DNA of 64,000 bases from Rubrivivax sp. (GCA_004210455.1 SEFA01000002.1:62001-126000), one strand, 5' to 3'. Positions 29,405 to 38,046 are shown, numbered from the stretch's first letter. Program-made: numbers and translations. Notes: a model not told the origin generated them from the sequence alone.

Positions 29405-30232
29405 TCAAGTGGGCTCGGGGTTGACGGCCCCAGCCTGTGGTTCTTCACCCGGTTCGCGCGTGGCGACCGGCTTGGAGTCGTCTTCAGTGGCGGCGTCCGA
29501 AGATTCGGGCGCCACCGGGTTCGTTTCAGCAGTCTCGGCCGTTTCTGCCGCCTCCACCGTCTCCGCGACTTCCGCCGTGTCAGCCGCTTGCGCCGCCTCG
29601 ACGGTTTCCGCAGCTTCCACGGCCTGTGCCGGTTCGGCCGGCTCGATCTCGACCACCACGTCGCCGGGCGGCTCCTCGAGGAGCGAGGCCTGCAGCGCCC
29701 CGGCGATGGGCGTCGGGTCGCCGCCCTGGATCAGGGCCGGCAGCTGCTCCAGCGAATGCAGTCCCAGATCGTCCAGGAAATGCTTCGTCGTCGCATACAG
29801 CGCCGGTCGGCCAGGCGCCTCGCGGTGCCCGATGACCTCGATCCAGTCGCGGTCCTCGAGCTGCTTGATGATGGGCGTGGCCACCACCACGCCGCGGATG
29901 TCCTCGATGTCGCCCCGGGTCACCGGTTGACGGTAGGCGATGATCGCCAGCGTCTCCAGCACCGCCCGCGAATACTTGGGCGGCTTCTCCGGATGCAGCC
30001 GGTCCAGATGCTCGCGCATCTCAGGCCGGCTCTGGAAGCGCCAGCCGGAGGACAAGGCCACCAGTTCGACGCCCCGCCCTTCCCATTCGCGCAGCAGCTC
30101 ATCGAGCAGCGACCGCACGCTGTCGCCGTTGAGCTCGTCCGCGAACAGCGAGCGCATGTCACGCAGCGTCAGCGGCGCCTGCGCACACAGCAGCGCCGTT
30201 TCCAGGACCCGTTTGGCCTCCTGCGTATTCAT
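29405..30232 (-). CDS. scpB: Segregation and condensation protein B
   Basis: Kleisin-associated subunit of the SMC-ScpAB condensin. Two winged-helix domains occupy residues 1-180 ([68 protein letters not shown]). The remaining 85 residues form an Ala/Glu/Val/Thr-rich acidic tail ([20 protein letters not shown]), a feature not in the core family. Normal core length is about 190. It is followed by rluB, the common scpB-rluB pair. scpA is not in the window. Confidence 0.94.
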   Translation of the reverse strand: MNTQEAKRVLETALLCAQAPLTLRDMRSLFADELNGDSVRSLLDELLREWEGRGVELVALSSGWRFQSRPEMREHLDRLHPEKPPKYSRAVLETLAIIAYRQPVTRGDIEDIRGVVVATPIIKQLEDRDWIEVIGHREAPGRPALYATTKHFLDDLGLHSLEQLPALIQGGDPTPIAGALQASLLEEPPGDVVVEIEPAEPAQAVEAAETVEAAQAADTAEVAETVEAAETAETAETNPVAPESSDAATEDDSKPVATREPGEEPQAGAVNPEPT

Positions 30233-30556
30233 CGGATCAGCATGCGCTCAGCATGGGCTCAGTTCATGTCGCCGGCCTCAGGACCGGTCAAATCGGTGTG
30301 TGTCGCCATCTTGGGCGTCGACGACGGCCATGGGCCGCGCCGGACGGGTTCGATCTGCTTGCTTGGGAGCTCCGCGCTCCAACAACGGCCGCCGCTCAGT
30401 GGGTGGATCCGGCCGGTCAGTGGGGCGCCGCGTCGGTGCGCGGCCTGCGCTGCGAACGGGGTCGACTGCCAGCCCGTCGCCGCCTTGCGCACGTTCTTCA
30501 CGTGGGTGTCAGCGCAAGGAATGGGAAGCATTGTAGCGCGACCGCGCGGACTGCTC
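30233..30556. other. Gene-free region between scpB and rluD
   Basis: 324 bases with no convincing coding frame, tRNA or terminator. Open frames here are by-products of high GC and show no family resemblance. Confidence 0.5.
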
Positions 30557-31663
30557 TCAGAACACCGGATCGGGCAAACCCGCGACGCGCCAACCGGACG
30601 CCAGGTCCCCGGGCAACGGGGCCTCGAAGCGCAAGGCCTCGCCGGTGATCGGGTGCGCGAAACCGAGCCGCGCCGCATGCAGCGCCTGGCGCGGCACGCC
30701 CAGCGCCTCGGCCCCGCCGTAGAGCGCGTCGGACACCAGCGCGTGCCCGCGGTGCGCGGCATGCACGCGGATCTGGTGCGTGCGGCCCGAGTGCAGCACG
30801 CAGTGCAGCGAGGACACGGTCCGGCCCAGGCCGCGCGCATCCTGCCACTCGCCTTCGGCCAGCTTGAAGAAGTCGGTGCGCGCCGGCTTGCCGCCGCCGA
30901 CCACCGCCATCCGCGTGCGCGACTGCGGATCGCGACCGATGGGCGCGTCGACGGTCCACTCGTCGGGCGTGCGGCCGTGCACCAGCGCGAGGTACTCGCG
31001 ATGCACCTCGCGCGCCGCGATCATCCGGACCAGGGCGGTCACCGCCGCCAGCGTCTTTCCGACCACCATCAAGCCCGAGGTGTCCTTGTCCAGCCGATGC
31101 ACGATGCCCGCGCGGGGCAGCGTCGCCGCCCTGGCATGGTGGGCCAGCAGCCCGTTCATCAGGGTGCCGGACCAGTTGCCCGCCGCCGGATGGACGACCA
31201 GGCCGGCCGGCTTGTCCACGACGAGCAGATGCTGGTCCTCGAAGACGATGTCGAGCGCGAGCGGCTCTGGCCGGAAGGCCAGCGCCTCCTCGGTCGGAAC
31301 CAGGTCGACGACCAGCACCTGCCCGAGCCGGGGCTTGCGCGACGCATGGGTGACGCGCTGCCCGTCGAGGGTGACGCAGCCGCGCTCGATGAGCCCCTGC
31401 AGATGGCTGCGGGAGAACTCCGGCGCCAGTTGCACCAGCCACTTGTCCAGACGCAGCGCCAGCTCGTCGGGGCCGGCCTCGGCGCTGCGGCGCTCGGGGG
31501 CGTCGGCGCCGACGTCCTGGGCGTCGTCCACGCCTTCGGGGAGCCCTCCGAGCGCAGCGGCGCCCTCGGGCCGTCCGCCGGGCTTCTCCCCCGGTTTCTC
31601 ACCCGGTTTCTCCCCCGGGTAAAGCCCGTTCCCTGCCGCCGGGTCGTGACCGACCTGAACCAT
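30557..31663 (-). CDS. rluD: 23S rRNA pseudouridine(1911/1915/1917) synthase RluD
   Basis: Modifies helix 69 of 23S rRNA. The 368-residue protein has an S4 domain (LRLDKWLVQLAPEFSRSHLQGLIERGCVTLDG, about 70-101), the PSU domain with catalytic Asp in GIVHRLDKDTSGLMVVGKT (about 190) and SGRTHQIRVHAAHRGHA near 293. The first 65 residues are Gly/Pro/Glu/Asp-rich with GEKPGEKPGEKPG from a 12-bp repeat. Start ATG 31663 has GGAGCGG upstream. It is divergent from bamD with only 34 bases between starts, the classic comL/rluD arrangement. Confidence 0.95.
   Translation of the reverse strand: MVQVGHDPAAGNGLYPGEKPGEKPGEKPGGRPEGAAALGGLPEGVDDAQDVGADAPERRSAEAGPDELALRLDKWLVQLAPEFSRSHLQGLIERGCVTLDGQRVTHASRKPRLGQVLVVDLVPTEEALAFRPEPLALDIVFEDQHLLVVDKPAGLVVHPAAGNWSGTLMNGLLAHHARAATLPRAGIVHRLDKDTSGLMVVGKTLAAVTALVRMIAAREVHREYLALVHGRTPDEWTVDAPIGRDPQSRTRMAVVGGGKPARTDFFKLAEGEWQDARGLGRTVSSLHCVLHSGRTHQIRVHAAHRGHALVSDALYGGAEALGVPRQALHAARLGFAHPITGEALRFEAPLPGDLASGWRVAGLPDPVF
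31581..31616 (-). repeat. 12-bp tandem repeat at the rluD 5' end
   Basis: Three units of GGTTTCTCCCCC or close variants encode Gly-Glu-Lys-Pro repeats. Confidence 0.85.
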
Positions 31664-31668
31664 ATAAT
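31663..31668 (+). promoter_or_regulatory. Candidate -10 box of bamD
   Basis: A perfect TATAAT on the plus strand overlaps the rluD start codon. No good -35 box is visible at the usual distance. Confidence 0.4.
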
Positions 31669-31697
31669 CGCCGCTCCAATTTCAGATGAGGGCCGCC

Positions 31698-32588
31698 GTG
31701 GCGCGCGCCCTGTGGACCATGATCGAGACTCGGGTGTTGCGCCGCCGGACTGCGGATTCTTCTGAAGTATCCGGCTCCTGGCGCGCCGCGTGGCGCAGCG
31801 TGGCGATGACCGCCGCGACCGCTGCCGTGCTGGGGCTGGCCGCCTGTTCGTCGGCCCCCAAGGAGGACCCGAATTCCCAGGCCAACCTGGAGAAATTGTA
31901 CGCAGAGGCCAAGGAGGACATGCTCTCCGGCTCCTACGACCGGGCGATCAAGACGCTGGAACGCATCGAAGGCCGCGCGGCGGGCACCACGTTGGGCCAG
32001 CAGGCGCAGCTGGACCTGGCCTGGGCGAACTACAAGAGCGGCGAGCGCGTGCAGGCCGTGACGGTGCTGGACCGCTTCATCAAGCTCAACCCGTCGAGCC
32101 CGGCGCTGGACTACGCGCTGTACATGAAGGGCCTGGTCAACTTCAACGACGACCTCGGCCTGTTCGGCCGCATCGCCCGGCAGGACATCAGCGAGCGCGA
32201 CCAGCAGGCTGCCCGCGACTCGATGCAGGCGTTCAAGCAGCTGGTCGAGCAGTTCCCGGAATCGAAGTATGCCGAGGACGGTCGCATCCGCATCGACTAC
32301 ATCACCAACAGCCTCGCGGCCTACGAGGTGCATGTGGCGCGGTATTACTACAACCGCGGCGCCTACCTGGCGGCGGCGAATCGTGGCCAGGCCGCGCTGA
32401 TGGAGTTCCAGAATGCCCCGGCGCTGGAAGAGGCGCTGTTCCTGATGGTGCAGAGCTACGACAAGCTCGGCCTGGAACAGCTGCGCGACGACAGCCGCCG
32501 CGTGTTGCAGTCGAGCTTCCCTGACAGCTATTACCTGACGACTGGAAAAGCCAAGCCCAAAGAAAAATCCTGGTGGGTCATCTGGTGA
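31698..32588 (+). CDS. bamD: Outer-membrane assembly lipoprotein BamD (ComL)
   Basis: Essential BAM-complex lipoprotein with five TPR units. The lipobox is LAAC, followed by SSAPKEDPNSQANLEKLYAEA. TPR units start at LYAEAKEDMLSGSYDRAIKTLE, and the internal EQFPESKYAEDGRIRIDYI and VARYYYNRGAYLAAANR segments are typical. I prefer a GTG start at 31698, with GAGGG seven bases upstream. ATG 31686 or ATG 31719 are alternatives; all give an unusually long signal peptide of 43-54 residues before Cys. It is divergent from rluD. The stop codon lies inside the left arm of a long inverted repeat. Confidence 0.94.
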   Translation: MARALWTMIETRVLRRRTADSSEVSGSWRAAWRSVAMTAATAAVLGLAACSSAPKEDPNSQANLEKLYAEAKEDMLSGSYDRAIKTLERIEGRAAGTTLGQQAQLDLAWANYKSGERVQAVTVLDRFIKLNPSSPALDYALYMKGLVNFNDDLGLFGRIARQDISERDQQAARDSMQAFKQLVEQFPESKYAEDGRIRIDYITNSLAAYEVHVARYYYNRGAYLAAANRGQAALMEFQNAPALEEALFLMVQSYDKLGLEQLRDDSRRVLQSSFPDSYYLTTGKAKPKEKSWWVIW

Positions 32589-32684
32589 GCTGAAGCTCGC
32601 CATACGTCGTTGCTCGGGACCTTGCATAGCGCTGCTATGCGGCGGCCCCTCGCGCCTAGTCTGGCAAGCTTCAGCCCACCAGAT
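32580..32684. repeat. Long palindromic intergenic element, copy A
   Basis: Terminal inverted repeats of 23 bases (32580-32602 and 32662-32684; 21 of 23 match) enclose a central hairpin GCATAGCGCTGCTATGC. The left arm covers the last codons and stop of bamD. Blocks CGTCGTTGC, TAGCGCTGCTA and CGCGCCTAG are shared in the same order with copy B on the opposite strand at 39503-39628. It resembles a REP/MITE-like element; no transposase is present. Confidence 0.75.
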
Positions 32685-32705
32685 CCAGCGCCCGATAAGG
32701 AATTC

Positions 32706-32729
32706 AGCCCGCTCTTGAGCGGGCTTTTT
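32706..32729 (+). terminator. Rho-independent terminator of bamD
   Basis: AGCCCGCT-CTTG-AGCGGGCT hairpin followed by TTTTTC. It sits directly after palindromic element A. Confidence 0.9.
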
Positions 32730-34906
32730 CATGCGTCGTGAGACGCCTTCAGCTCGGCCAGCCACGCCTGCGCCGTCGTTTCATCCGGCACCTGCGTCAT
32801 CGGTGGGAGCGCCCCGCGCAGCCGCTTGCCGTAGTGCGAGCCCGCCAGTCGCGGGTCGCAGACGACCAGCAAGCCGCGATCGGTCTCCGTGCGGATCAGA
32901 CGGCCGGCGCCCTGCTTGAGTGCGATGGCCGCCTCAGCGACGAAGTACTCCATGAAGGGATTGCGCCCTTCCGACTCCAGTCGCGCGACGCGGGCCTCCA
33001 CCAGCGGATCGTTCGGCGGCGGGAACGGCAGCTTGTCGATCAGCACGCATTGCAGCGCGTCGCCGGGCACGTCGATGCCTTCCCAGAAGCTGGCCGAACC
33101 AACCAGCACCGAGGCCGGCTGATCGACGAACTGCTGCAGCAGCTGCCGCTTCGGCATCGTGCCCTGGACCAGCACCTCGATGCGGTGGCCGCCTTCCTCG
33201 AAACGCTGGCGCAGCACGTCGGCCACGGTCTGCAGTTGACGCAGCGTCGTCGTCAGGATGAAGGTGCGTCCGCCGAGCCGCGCCGCCAGGCGCGCCCCCA
33301 GCCAACCCACCGACTCCCCGTGGTCGGGCTCCGAAGGCTTCGGGAAATGCCTGGGCACGTAGAGCCGCGCATGCGACGCGTAATCGAACGGGCTCCCGAC
33401 GCGAAGCGTGCGCGCCTGCCCCAGTCCGGCCGGTTCGGTGAACCAGGTGAGCGCCTCGTCCTCGCCCAGCGTCGCCGACGTGAACACCCAGGCCTTGGGC
33501 GTGCTGGCGAGCGCCTCCTGCATGGCTTCCCGGATATCCAGCGGCGACTCCATCAAGCGGACCTGGTGCGTGCCGACATCGACCCAGCGCACCGCGCCAG
33601 GATCCGCGGGGCGCGCGAACAGCTGCGCCGTCTTGTAGAGCTCCACCGCGCGCTCGTGCAGCCGCACGAGGTCGGGGCCGACTTCCATCACTGTCGCCAG
33701 GGCGTCCACGCTGAGCTCGATCGCCTGGGCGACTTGCATCAGCGCTTCCTCGAAATCGGCGCGACCCGAACACTCGTTCCAGCGCAGCTTGAGCACGCCG
33801 CGCAGATCACGTCCACCCGCGCAGGCCAGCCGGAGCGCGCGTGCCGCGCGCTCGACGCCGCCGGCGATCGCCTGCCACTCCTGCAGCCCGCGCGCATGCG
33901 CGAGCCCTTGCGCCAGCATGTCGCGCCCGAAGTCGAAGAGCTGCGCGCTGCCCAGCAGGCGGCCAAGGAAGTTCAGGCCGGCTTCGGGCAGTTGATGGGC
34001 TTCGTCGAAGATCGCGACCTCGACGCTGGGCAGCAGTTCCGCGACGCCGCTGTCGCGCAGCACCAGATCGGCGAAGAACAGGTGGTGGTTCACGACGACG
34101 AGGTCGGCCTCCATCGCCTCGCGCCGCGCCTTCACGACATGGCAGTCGCGGTAGGACGGGCAGTCCGTGCCCAGACAGTTGTCGCGCGTCGAGCTGACGA
34201 TCGGGATCACCGGCGAGCGCTCGTCCATGCCGTCGATCTCGGCGAAGTCGCCGGTGTGGGTGGTCATCGCCCATCGCTCGATGCGTGCGAGCTGCGCGAC
34301 GGCGCGCCGGTCGGGCAGCTCCGCACTGTGGCGCGCCTGCTGCAGCCGGTGCAAGCAGAGGTAACTCCCTCGCCCCTTCAGCAACGCGGCGCGCAGCGGC
34401 AGCGCGAAGGTGTCCAGCAGGCGGGGCAGGTCGCGCATGAAGAGCTGGTCCTGCAGGCTTTTCGTCGCCGTGCTGATCAGCGTGCGCCCGCCGCTGAGCA
34501 GCGCCGGCACCAGGTAGGCGAAGGTCTTTCCGACGCCGGTGCCGGCCTCGACGACCAGCGTGTCACGCCCCGCGATCGCCTGCGCGACGGCCAGCGCCAT
34601 GCGCTGCTGGGGCTCACGCGGCGCGTAGCCGGGGCCATGTCGCGACAGCGGGCCGCCGGTGTCGAAGGCGGCGATCACCGACTGTTCCAGCTCCCCCGGA
34701 CGGCGTTCCTCGGCCGCCGCGCGGGCGCGCGAGGCCGCCAGCGCCGGCGACGCCTCGCCGCCCCAGGGCGCATCCGCCATCAGGTCGTCGGCGGCGTCGT
34801 CGGTCAGATCGTCCGCGGCCGGGTCCGTCGAGTGGTCCGTCGAGTGGTCCGTCGAGGCGTGCGGCACAGCGGCGATGGCGGGATCGTGGGGGTCAGGCGG
34901 GCTCAT
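32729..34906 (-). CDS. DinG/YoaA-family ATP-dependent DNA helicase
   Basis: Superfamily 2 iron-sulfur helicase of the XPD/DinG group. The 725-residue protein has Walker A EAGTGVGKTFAYL near 120, DEAH-box DEAHQLPEAG (about 300), Fe-S cysteines in the interval between them (LCLHRL near 185 and CLGTDCPSYRDC near 245), and the C-terminal helicase motifs SFWEGIDVPGDAL and GAGRLIRTETDRG. YoaA is the closer match because of the length and context, but I do not separate YoaA from DinG. The first 45 residues are acidic with STDHSTDHSTD from a 12-bp repeat. Its start overlaps the upstream small gene by 14 bases. Confidence 0.92.
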   Translation of the reverse strand: MSPPDPHDPAIAAVPHASTDHSTDHSTDPAADDLTDDAADDLMADAPWGGEASPALAASRARAAAEERRPGELEQSVIAAFDTGGPLSRHGPGYAPREPQQRMALAVAQAIAGRDTLVVEAGTGVGKTFAYLVPALLSGGRTLISTATKSLQDQLFMRDLPRLLDTFALPLRAALLKGRGSYLCLHRLQQARHSAELPDRRAVAQLARIERWAMTTHTGDFAEIDGMDERSPVIPIVSSTRDNCLGTDCPSYRDCHVVKARREAMEADLVVVNHHLFFADLVLRDSGVAELLPSVEVAIFDEAHQLPEAGLNFLGRLLGSAQLFDFGRDMLAQGLAHARGLQEWQAIAGGVERAARALRLACAGGRDLRGVLKLRWNECSGRADFEEALMQVAQAIELSVDALATVMEVGPDLVRLHERAVELYKTAQLFARPADPGAVRWVDVGTHQVRLMESPLDIREAMQEALASTPKAWVFTSATLGEDEALTWFTEPAGLGQARTLRVGSPFDYASHARLYVPRHFPKPSEPDHGESVGWLGARLAARLGGRTFILTTTLRQLQTVADVLRQRFEEGGHRIEVLVQGTMPKRQLLQQFVDQPASVLVGSASFWEGIDVPGDALQCVLIDKLPFPPPNDPLVEARVARLESEGRNPFMEYFVAEAAIALKQGAGRLIRTETDRGLLVVCDPRLAGSHYGKRLRGALPPMTQVPDETTAQAWLAELKASHDA
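34822..34856 (-). repeat. 12-bp tandem repeat at the helicase 5' end
   Basis: Three units GGTCCGTCGAGT encode Thr-Asp-His-Ser repeats in the N-terminal acidic region. Confidence 0.85.
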
Positions 34907-35123
34907 CGGGATCGCTGGCGCGCTCGAGCCGGGAGATCTCGTCGCGCAGGGCCAGTCGTTGCTTCTTCAGCCGGCGGAGCGTCAGTTCGTCGACGAGCGG
35001 CAGGACAGCTTCCGACCCGACGGGCAAGATCCCCATCAACGCGTCGATACGGCCGTCCAACTCTGCATGGGCGATGCGAAGTTCAATCAGACGGCGCGCG
35101 GGAGAGTGAAGTTGTTCATCCAT
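34893..35123 (-). CDS. DUF465 (YdcH-like) small protein
   Basis: 76-residue protein with a heptad-like helix (RRLIELRIAHAELDGRIDALMG) and the family-typical C-terminal LRRLKKQRLALRDEISRLE. DUF465 proteins are short helical hairpins of unknown function. The last 14 bases overlap the helicase start, suggesting coupled translation. It is divergent from the PP2C gene with 52 bases between. Confidence 0.85.
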   Translation of the reverse strand: MDEQLHSPARRLIELRIAHAELDGRIDALMGILPVGSEAVLPLVDELTLRRLKKQRLALRDEISRLERASDPDEPA

Positions 35124-35175
35124 AAACGGGGAACCACTCGACCAGGAAGTCGAGCCGGACGATTATAGTTTTGGG

Positions 35176-35943
35176 ATGAGTCGCAACATCCCAGGCTATC
35201 GCCTCAGCGCCGCCACCGGCATCCATCGCGGCGATCGTCTGTACCAGCAGGATCAGGTCCAGGTCATCGCGCATCCCAGACAGAGCGGCTGCGTGCTCGG
35301 CATCGTCGCCGACGGCATGGGCGGCAAGAGCGGCGGCCGCAAGGCCGCCGACCAGGTCATCCTCACCGCCCAGCAGCTGTTCGAGCGTTTCGTCCCCGGC
35401 GAGGAGGACGAATCCGAACTGCTGCGCCAGATCGTGTCCGAATCCCACCTGATGATCCGCCTGACGGCGATCTCAGCCGAGGAGGAACCGCACAGCACAT
35501 TGGCGGCCTACCTGCTGACCGCCGACCGGCGCTGCTTCTGGATCCACACCGGCGACTCCCGGATCTACCACTTCCGCGGCCCCAACATGGTGACGCGCTC
35601 GCTGGACCAGTCCTACGTGCAGCGTCTGGTCGACGAGGGCCAGATCACCGAGGACGAGGCCCTGGTCCATCCGCAGTCCAACCTGCTGACCGCCTGCCTG
35701 GGCACGGTTCAGGAGCCGACGCCGGTCGAGTCCTTCATCGACCACCTGGAGAACGGCGACACGCTGATGTGCTGCAGCGACGGCCTGTGGCACTACTTCT
35801 CGCCGGCCGAGCTCGGCACGGTGATGCACAGCCTGCCGCCGCGCGACGGCGCGGAACTGCTGGTCAACAAGGCGCGTCAGCGCGCCAAGGGCACCGGCGA
35901 CAACCTCTCGCTGGCGATCGTCCGGCTGGATCCGCTGGAATAA
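35176..35943 (+). CDS. PP2C-family protein phosphatase
   Basis: Metal-dependent Ser/Thr phosphatase, 255 residues. Motifs typical of PP2C are visible: DQDQVQV-type N-terminus (here QQDQVQV), VADGMGGKSGG near residue 44, HTGDSRIYHF near 124, CCSDGLWHY near 196, and GTGDNLSLAIVRL near the C-terminus. The metal-binding Asp residues are therefore kept. It has no membrane segment or fused kinase domain, and no Hanks-type kinase gene lies in the window, so its target is unknown. It is divergent from the DUF465 gene and ends before a strong terminator. Confidence 0.9.
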   Translation: MSRNIPGYRLSAATGIHRGDRLYQQDQVQVIAHPRQSGCVLGIVADGMGGKSGGRKAADQVILTAQQLFERFVPGEEDESELLRQIVSESHLMIRLTAISAEEEPHSTLAAYLLTADRRCFWIHTGDSRIYHFRGPNMVTRSLDQSYVQRLVDEGQITEDEALVHPQSNLLTACLGTVQEPTPVESFIDHLENGDTLMCCSDGLWHYFSPAELGTVMHSLPPRDGAELLVNKARQRAKGTGDNLSLAIVRLDPLE

Positions 35944-35970
35944 GACGCTCCGGACGAACCACACCCACCA

Positions 35971-36025
35971 AGGGCGAGGAAGCGCCCTCCCCCAACGGAA
36001 AACGCCGGTCGAGAAACCGGCGTTT
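35971..36025. terminator. Bidirectional terminator region after the phosphatase gene
   Basis: Two hairpins follow: AGGGCG-AGGAAG-CGCCCT (35971-35988) and AAAACGCCGGT-5 nt-ACCGGCGTTTT (35999-36025). The second has a T-run on both strands and could serve the convergent genes on either side. Confidence 0.75.
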
Positions 36026-36044
36026 TGCATTCAGCGACGGCGTC

Positions 36045-36713
36045 TCAGGGCTTGGGCAGGGCGCGGATGTCGGAGGCCGACGGCGTCGGCAGATGCGCCG
36101 CGGGCGGCTTGGTGTTCCTGCCGACCGGCGCGGACGCCGCGGAAGCGGCCTTCTGCGCCGAACGCAGCTGCTGCTCGCCGGCCTTTCTCTGGCGCTCCTG
36201 CGCCTTGCGCTGGCGCTCGGCGGCTGCCTCGCGACGCTTGGCGGCGTCGGCCTTGGCTTCGGCATCCAGCTTCGCCTCGCGGCGTTGATGCCACTCAGGA
36301 TTCGCGCGCGGCGTGCGCGCGGCGGGCAACACGGGCGTCGACGCCGGCTGAGCCGCCTCGCGCACCGATTCGGTCTTGCGACGGGCCTCATCCTGGGCCG
36401 CCTCGCGTTCGTTCTTCTCGACCCGCTCCCGCGCGGCGGCGCTGCGGCGCAGGCGCTCCTCGGCGTTGACCTGGTGCTCCGCGTGGTCCAGCGGACGCAG
36501 CTGCCGGATGCGTTCGTCGCGGGCGTCCTCCAGGCAACCGGTCACGACGAACCGCTGGTTGCACTCGCGCACCTTGGCCTGGTAGGTCTGCTCGATGCGG
36601 GCACGGGCGGCGCCGATCTCGGCACGGGTCATCTCCGCGGCGCAGACGGCCGTGGACACGGCGGCGCCCGACAGCGCCATCGGCAGGAGAACAAGGACGG
36701 AGCGGAAAGTCAT
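36045..36713 (-). CDS. Conserved hypothetical periplasmic coiled-coil protein
   Basis: 222-residue precursor with an N-terminal signal peptide (MTFRSVLVLLPMALSGAAVSTAVCAA, cleavage about residue 26). It then has a CNQRFVVTGC motif with two cysteines spaced for a disulfide, and a long Ala/Arg/Glu/Gln-rich coiled-coil (REAAQDEARRKTESVREAAQ ... KAQERQRKAGEQQLRSAQKA). I recognise it as a recurring Burkholderiales protein but not by function. The Cys pair and periplasmic location suggest an envelope role. The start was set at ATG 36713; ATG 36725 is also possible. It is downstream-convergent with the phosphatase and 118 bases from zapE. Confidence 0.7.
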   Translation of the reverse strand: MTFRSVLVLLPMALSGAAVSTAVCAAEMTRAEIGAARARIEQTYQAKVRECNQRFVVTGCLEDARDERIRQLRPLDHAEHQVNAEERLRRSAAARERVEKNEREAAQDEARRKTESVREAAQPASTPVLPAARTPRANPEWHQRREAKLDAEAKADAAKRREAAAERQRKAQERQRKAGEQQLRSAQKAASAASAPVGRNTKPPAAHLPTPSASDIRALPKP

Positions 36714-36831
36714 GGCCGTGATCATCGCATCCGGCGACACCCGTTCCGGTGACACGCCGGCCCGTGACTTCCCTACACCCCATTCGGAGGGAGCGACCAC
36801 GGCAGCCCCCCCCACAGAGGCGGAGCAGCGT

Positions 36832-37932
36832 TCAGGTCAGCCGCGTGTCGACGTCGCGACGCTCCAATTCGAGGTATTCCTTCGACTGCATCTCCTGCAG
36901 CCGCGACACCGTGCGGGGGAACTCGTGCGCCAGCGGGCCCTCCGTGTAGAGCTGCTCCGCCGGCACGGCCGCCGAGATGATCAGCTTCACGCGCCGGTCG
37001 TACAGCACGTCCACCAGCAGCGTGAAGCGGCGCGCCTCGCTGGCCAGTCGCGGCGGCATCGCCGGCACGTTGGACAGGATGATTGTGTGGAACTGCGTCG
37101 CCAGTTCGAGGTAGTCGTTCTGCGAGCGCGGTCCGCCGCAGAGCTCCGCGAAGTCGAACCACACCACGCCGCCGGCGCGGCGGCGGGAACGGATCTCGCG
37201 GTGCTCGATGTGCAGCACCGGATCCTCGTCGCGCGCCTCGGCGAGCGATTCGAAGGCCGCCGTCAGCGCCTCTTCCGTCTGCGCGTTCAGCGGGGTGTGA
37301 TACAGGTCGACGTGCTCCAGCGAGCGTTGCCGGTAGTCGGTGCCGTTGTCGACGTTGATGACTTCCAGGTTCTGCTTCAGCAGCTCGATCGCGGGCAGGA
37401 TGCGGTCGCGGTGCAGCCCGTTCGGGTAGAGCCCGTCGGGATGGAAGTTGGACGTGGTCACGATGGACACGCGATTCTTGAACAGCGCGTCGAGCAGCCG
37501 GTACAGGATCATCGCATCGGTGACGTCGGCGACGTGGAACTCGTCGAAGCAGATCAGCCGGAAGCGCCGCGCGATGCGCTTGCCGAGCTCGTCCAGCGGA
37601 TCCTGGATGCCCTTGAGCTCCTGCAGCTCGCGGTGCACCTCGCGCATGAACTCGTGGAAGTGGAGCCGGGTCTTGCGCGTCAGCGGGACCGCCTGGAAGA
37701 AGCAGTCCATCAGGAAGCTCTTGCCGCGCCCCACGCCGCCGAACATGTACACGCCGCGCGGCAGCGGCGGCCGCACCAGGAACTTGGTCACCGCGTTGGA
37801 ACGCCGTGCCTTGTAGTCGGCCCATTCGTCCTGGCAGCGCTGCAGCGAGGCGACCGCGCGCAGCTGCGCCGCGTCGGCGGTGTAGCCGCGCTCGGCCAGG
37901 GTCTGGTGATAGAGCTCGGTGACGGTGGTCAT
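36832..37932 (-). CDS. zapE: Cell division protein ZapE (AFG1-like ATPase)
   Basis: P-loop ATPase that acts on FtsZ at the division site under stress. The 366-residue protein has Walker A GGVGRGKSFLMD (residues 65-76), Walker B RLICFDEFHVADVTDAMIL (about 128-146), TTSNFHPDGLYPNGLHRDRILPAI and the C-terminal ISRLxEMQS-like region (SRLQEMQSKEYL). Mitochondrial AFG1/LACE1 is the eukaryotic relative. It is downstream of lpdA and separated from it by a terminator. Confidence 0.95.
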   Translation of the reverse strand: MTTVTELYHQTLAERGYTADAAQLRAVASLQRCQDEWADYKARRSNAVTKFLVRPPLPRGVYMFGGVGRGKSFLMDCFFQAVPLTRKTRLHFHEFMREVHRELQELKGIQDPLDELGKRIARRFRLICFDEFHVADVTDAMILYRLLDALFKNRVSIVTTSNFHPDGLYPNGLHRDRILPAIELLKQNLEVINVDNGTDYRQRSLEHVDLYHTPLNAQTEEALTAAFESLAEARDEDPVLHIEHREIRSRRRAGGVVWFDFAELCGGPRSQNDYLELATQFHTIILSNVPAMPPRLASEARRFTLLVDVLYDRRVKLIISAAVPAEQLYTEGPLAHEFPRTVSRLQEMQSKEYLELERRDVDTRLT

Positions 37933-37985
37933 GCGATGGTCGTGCGGGCGGCGTTCATCTCAACACGGGAAAGGGAATGGACAAG

Positions 37986-38013
37986 AAAAAAGGGGCGACT
38001 CGTCGCCGCCCCT
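37986..38013 (-). terminator. Rho-independent terminator of sucA-odhB-lpdA
   Basis: AGGGGCG...CGCCCCT hairpin; on the minus strand it is followed by TTTTTTCTTG, after the lpdA stop. It separates the operon from zapE. Confidence 0.8.
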
Positions 38014-38046
38014 TGTTCACGCATCCGATGCGCTTCGAGCCGGAGC

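Noticed and set aside
30253-30648. Plus-strand frame in the scpB/rluD gap
   Set aside because: Composition is random-like and Arg-rich; the frame has no ribosome binding site or motif, and it runs into the rluD 3' end.
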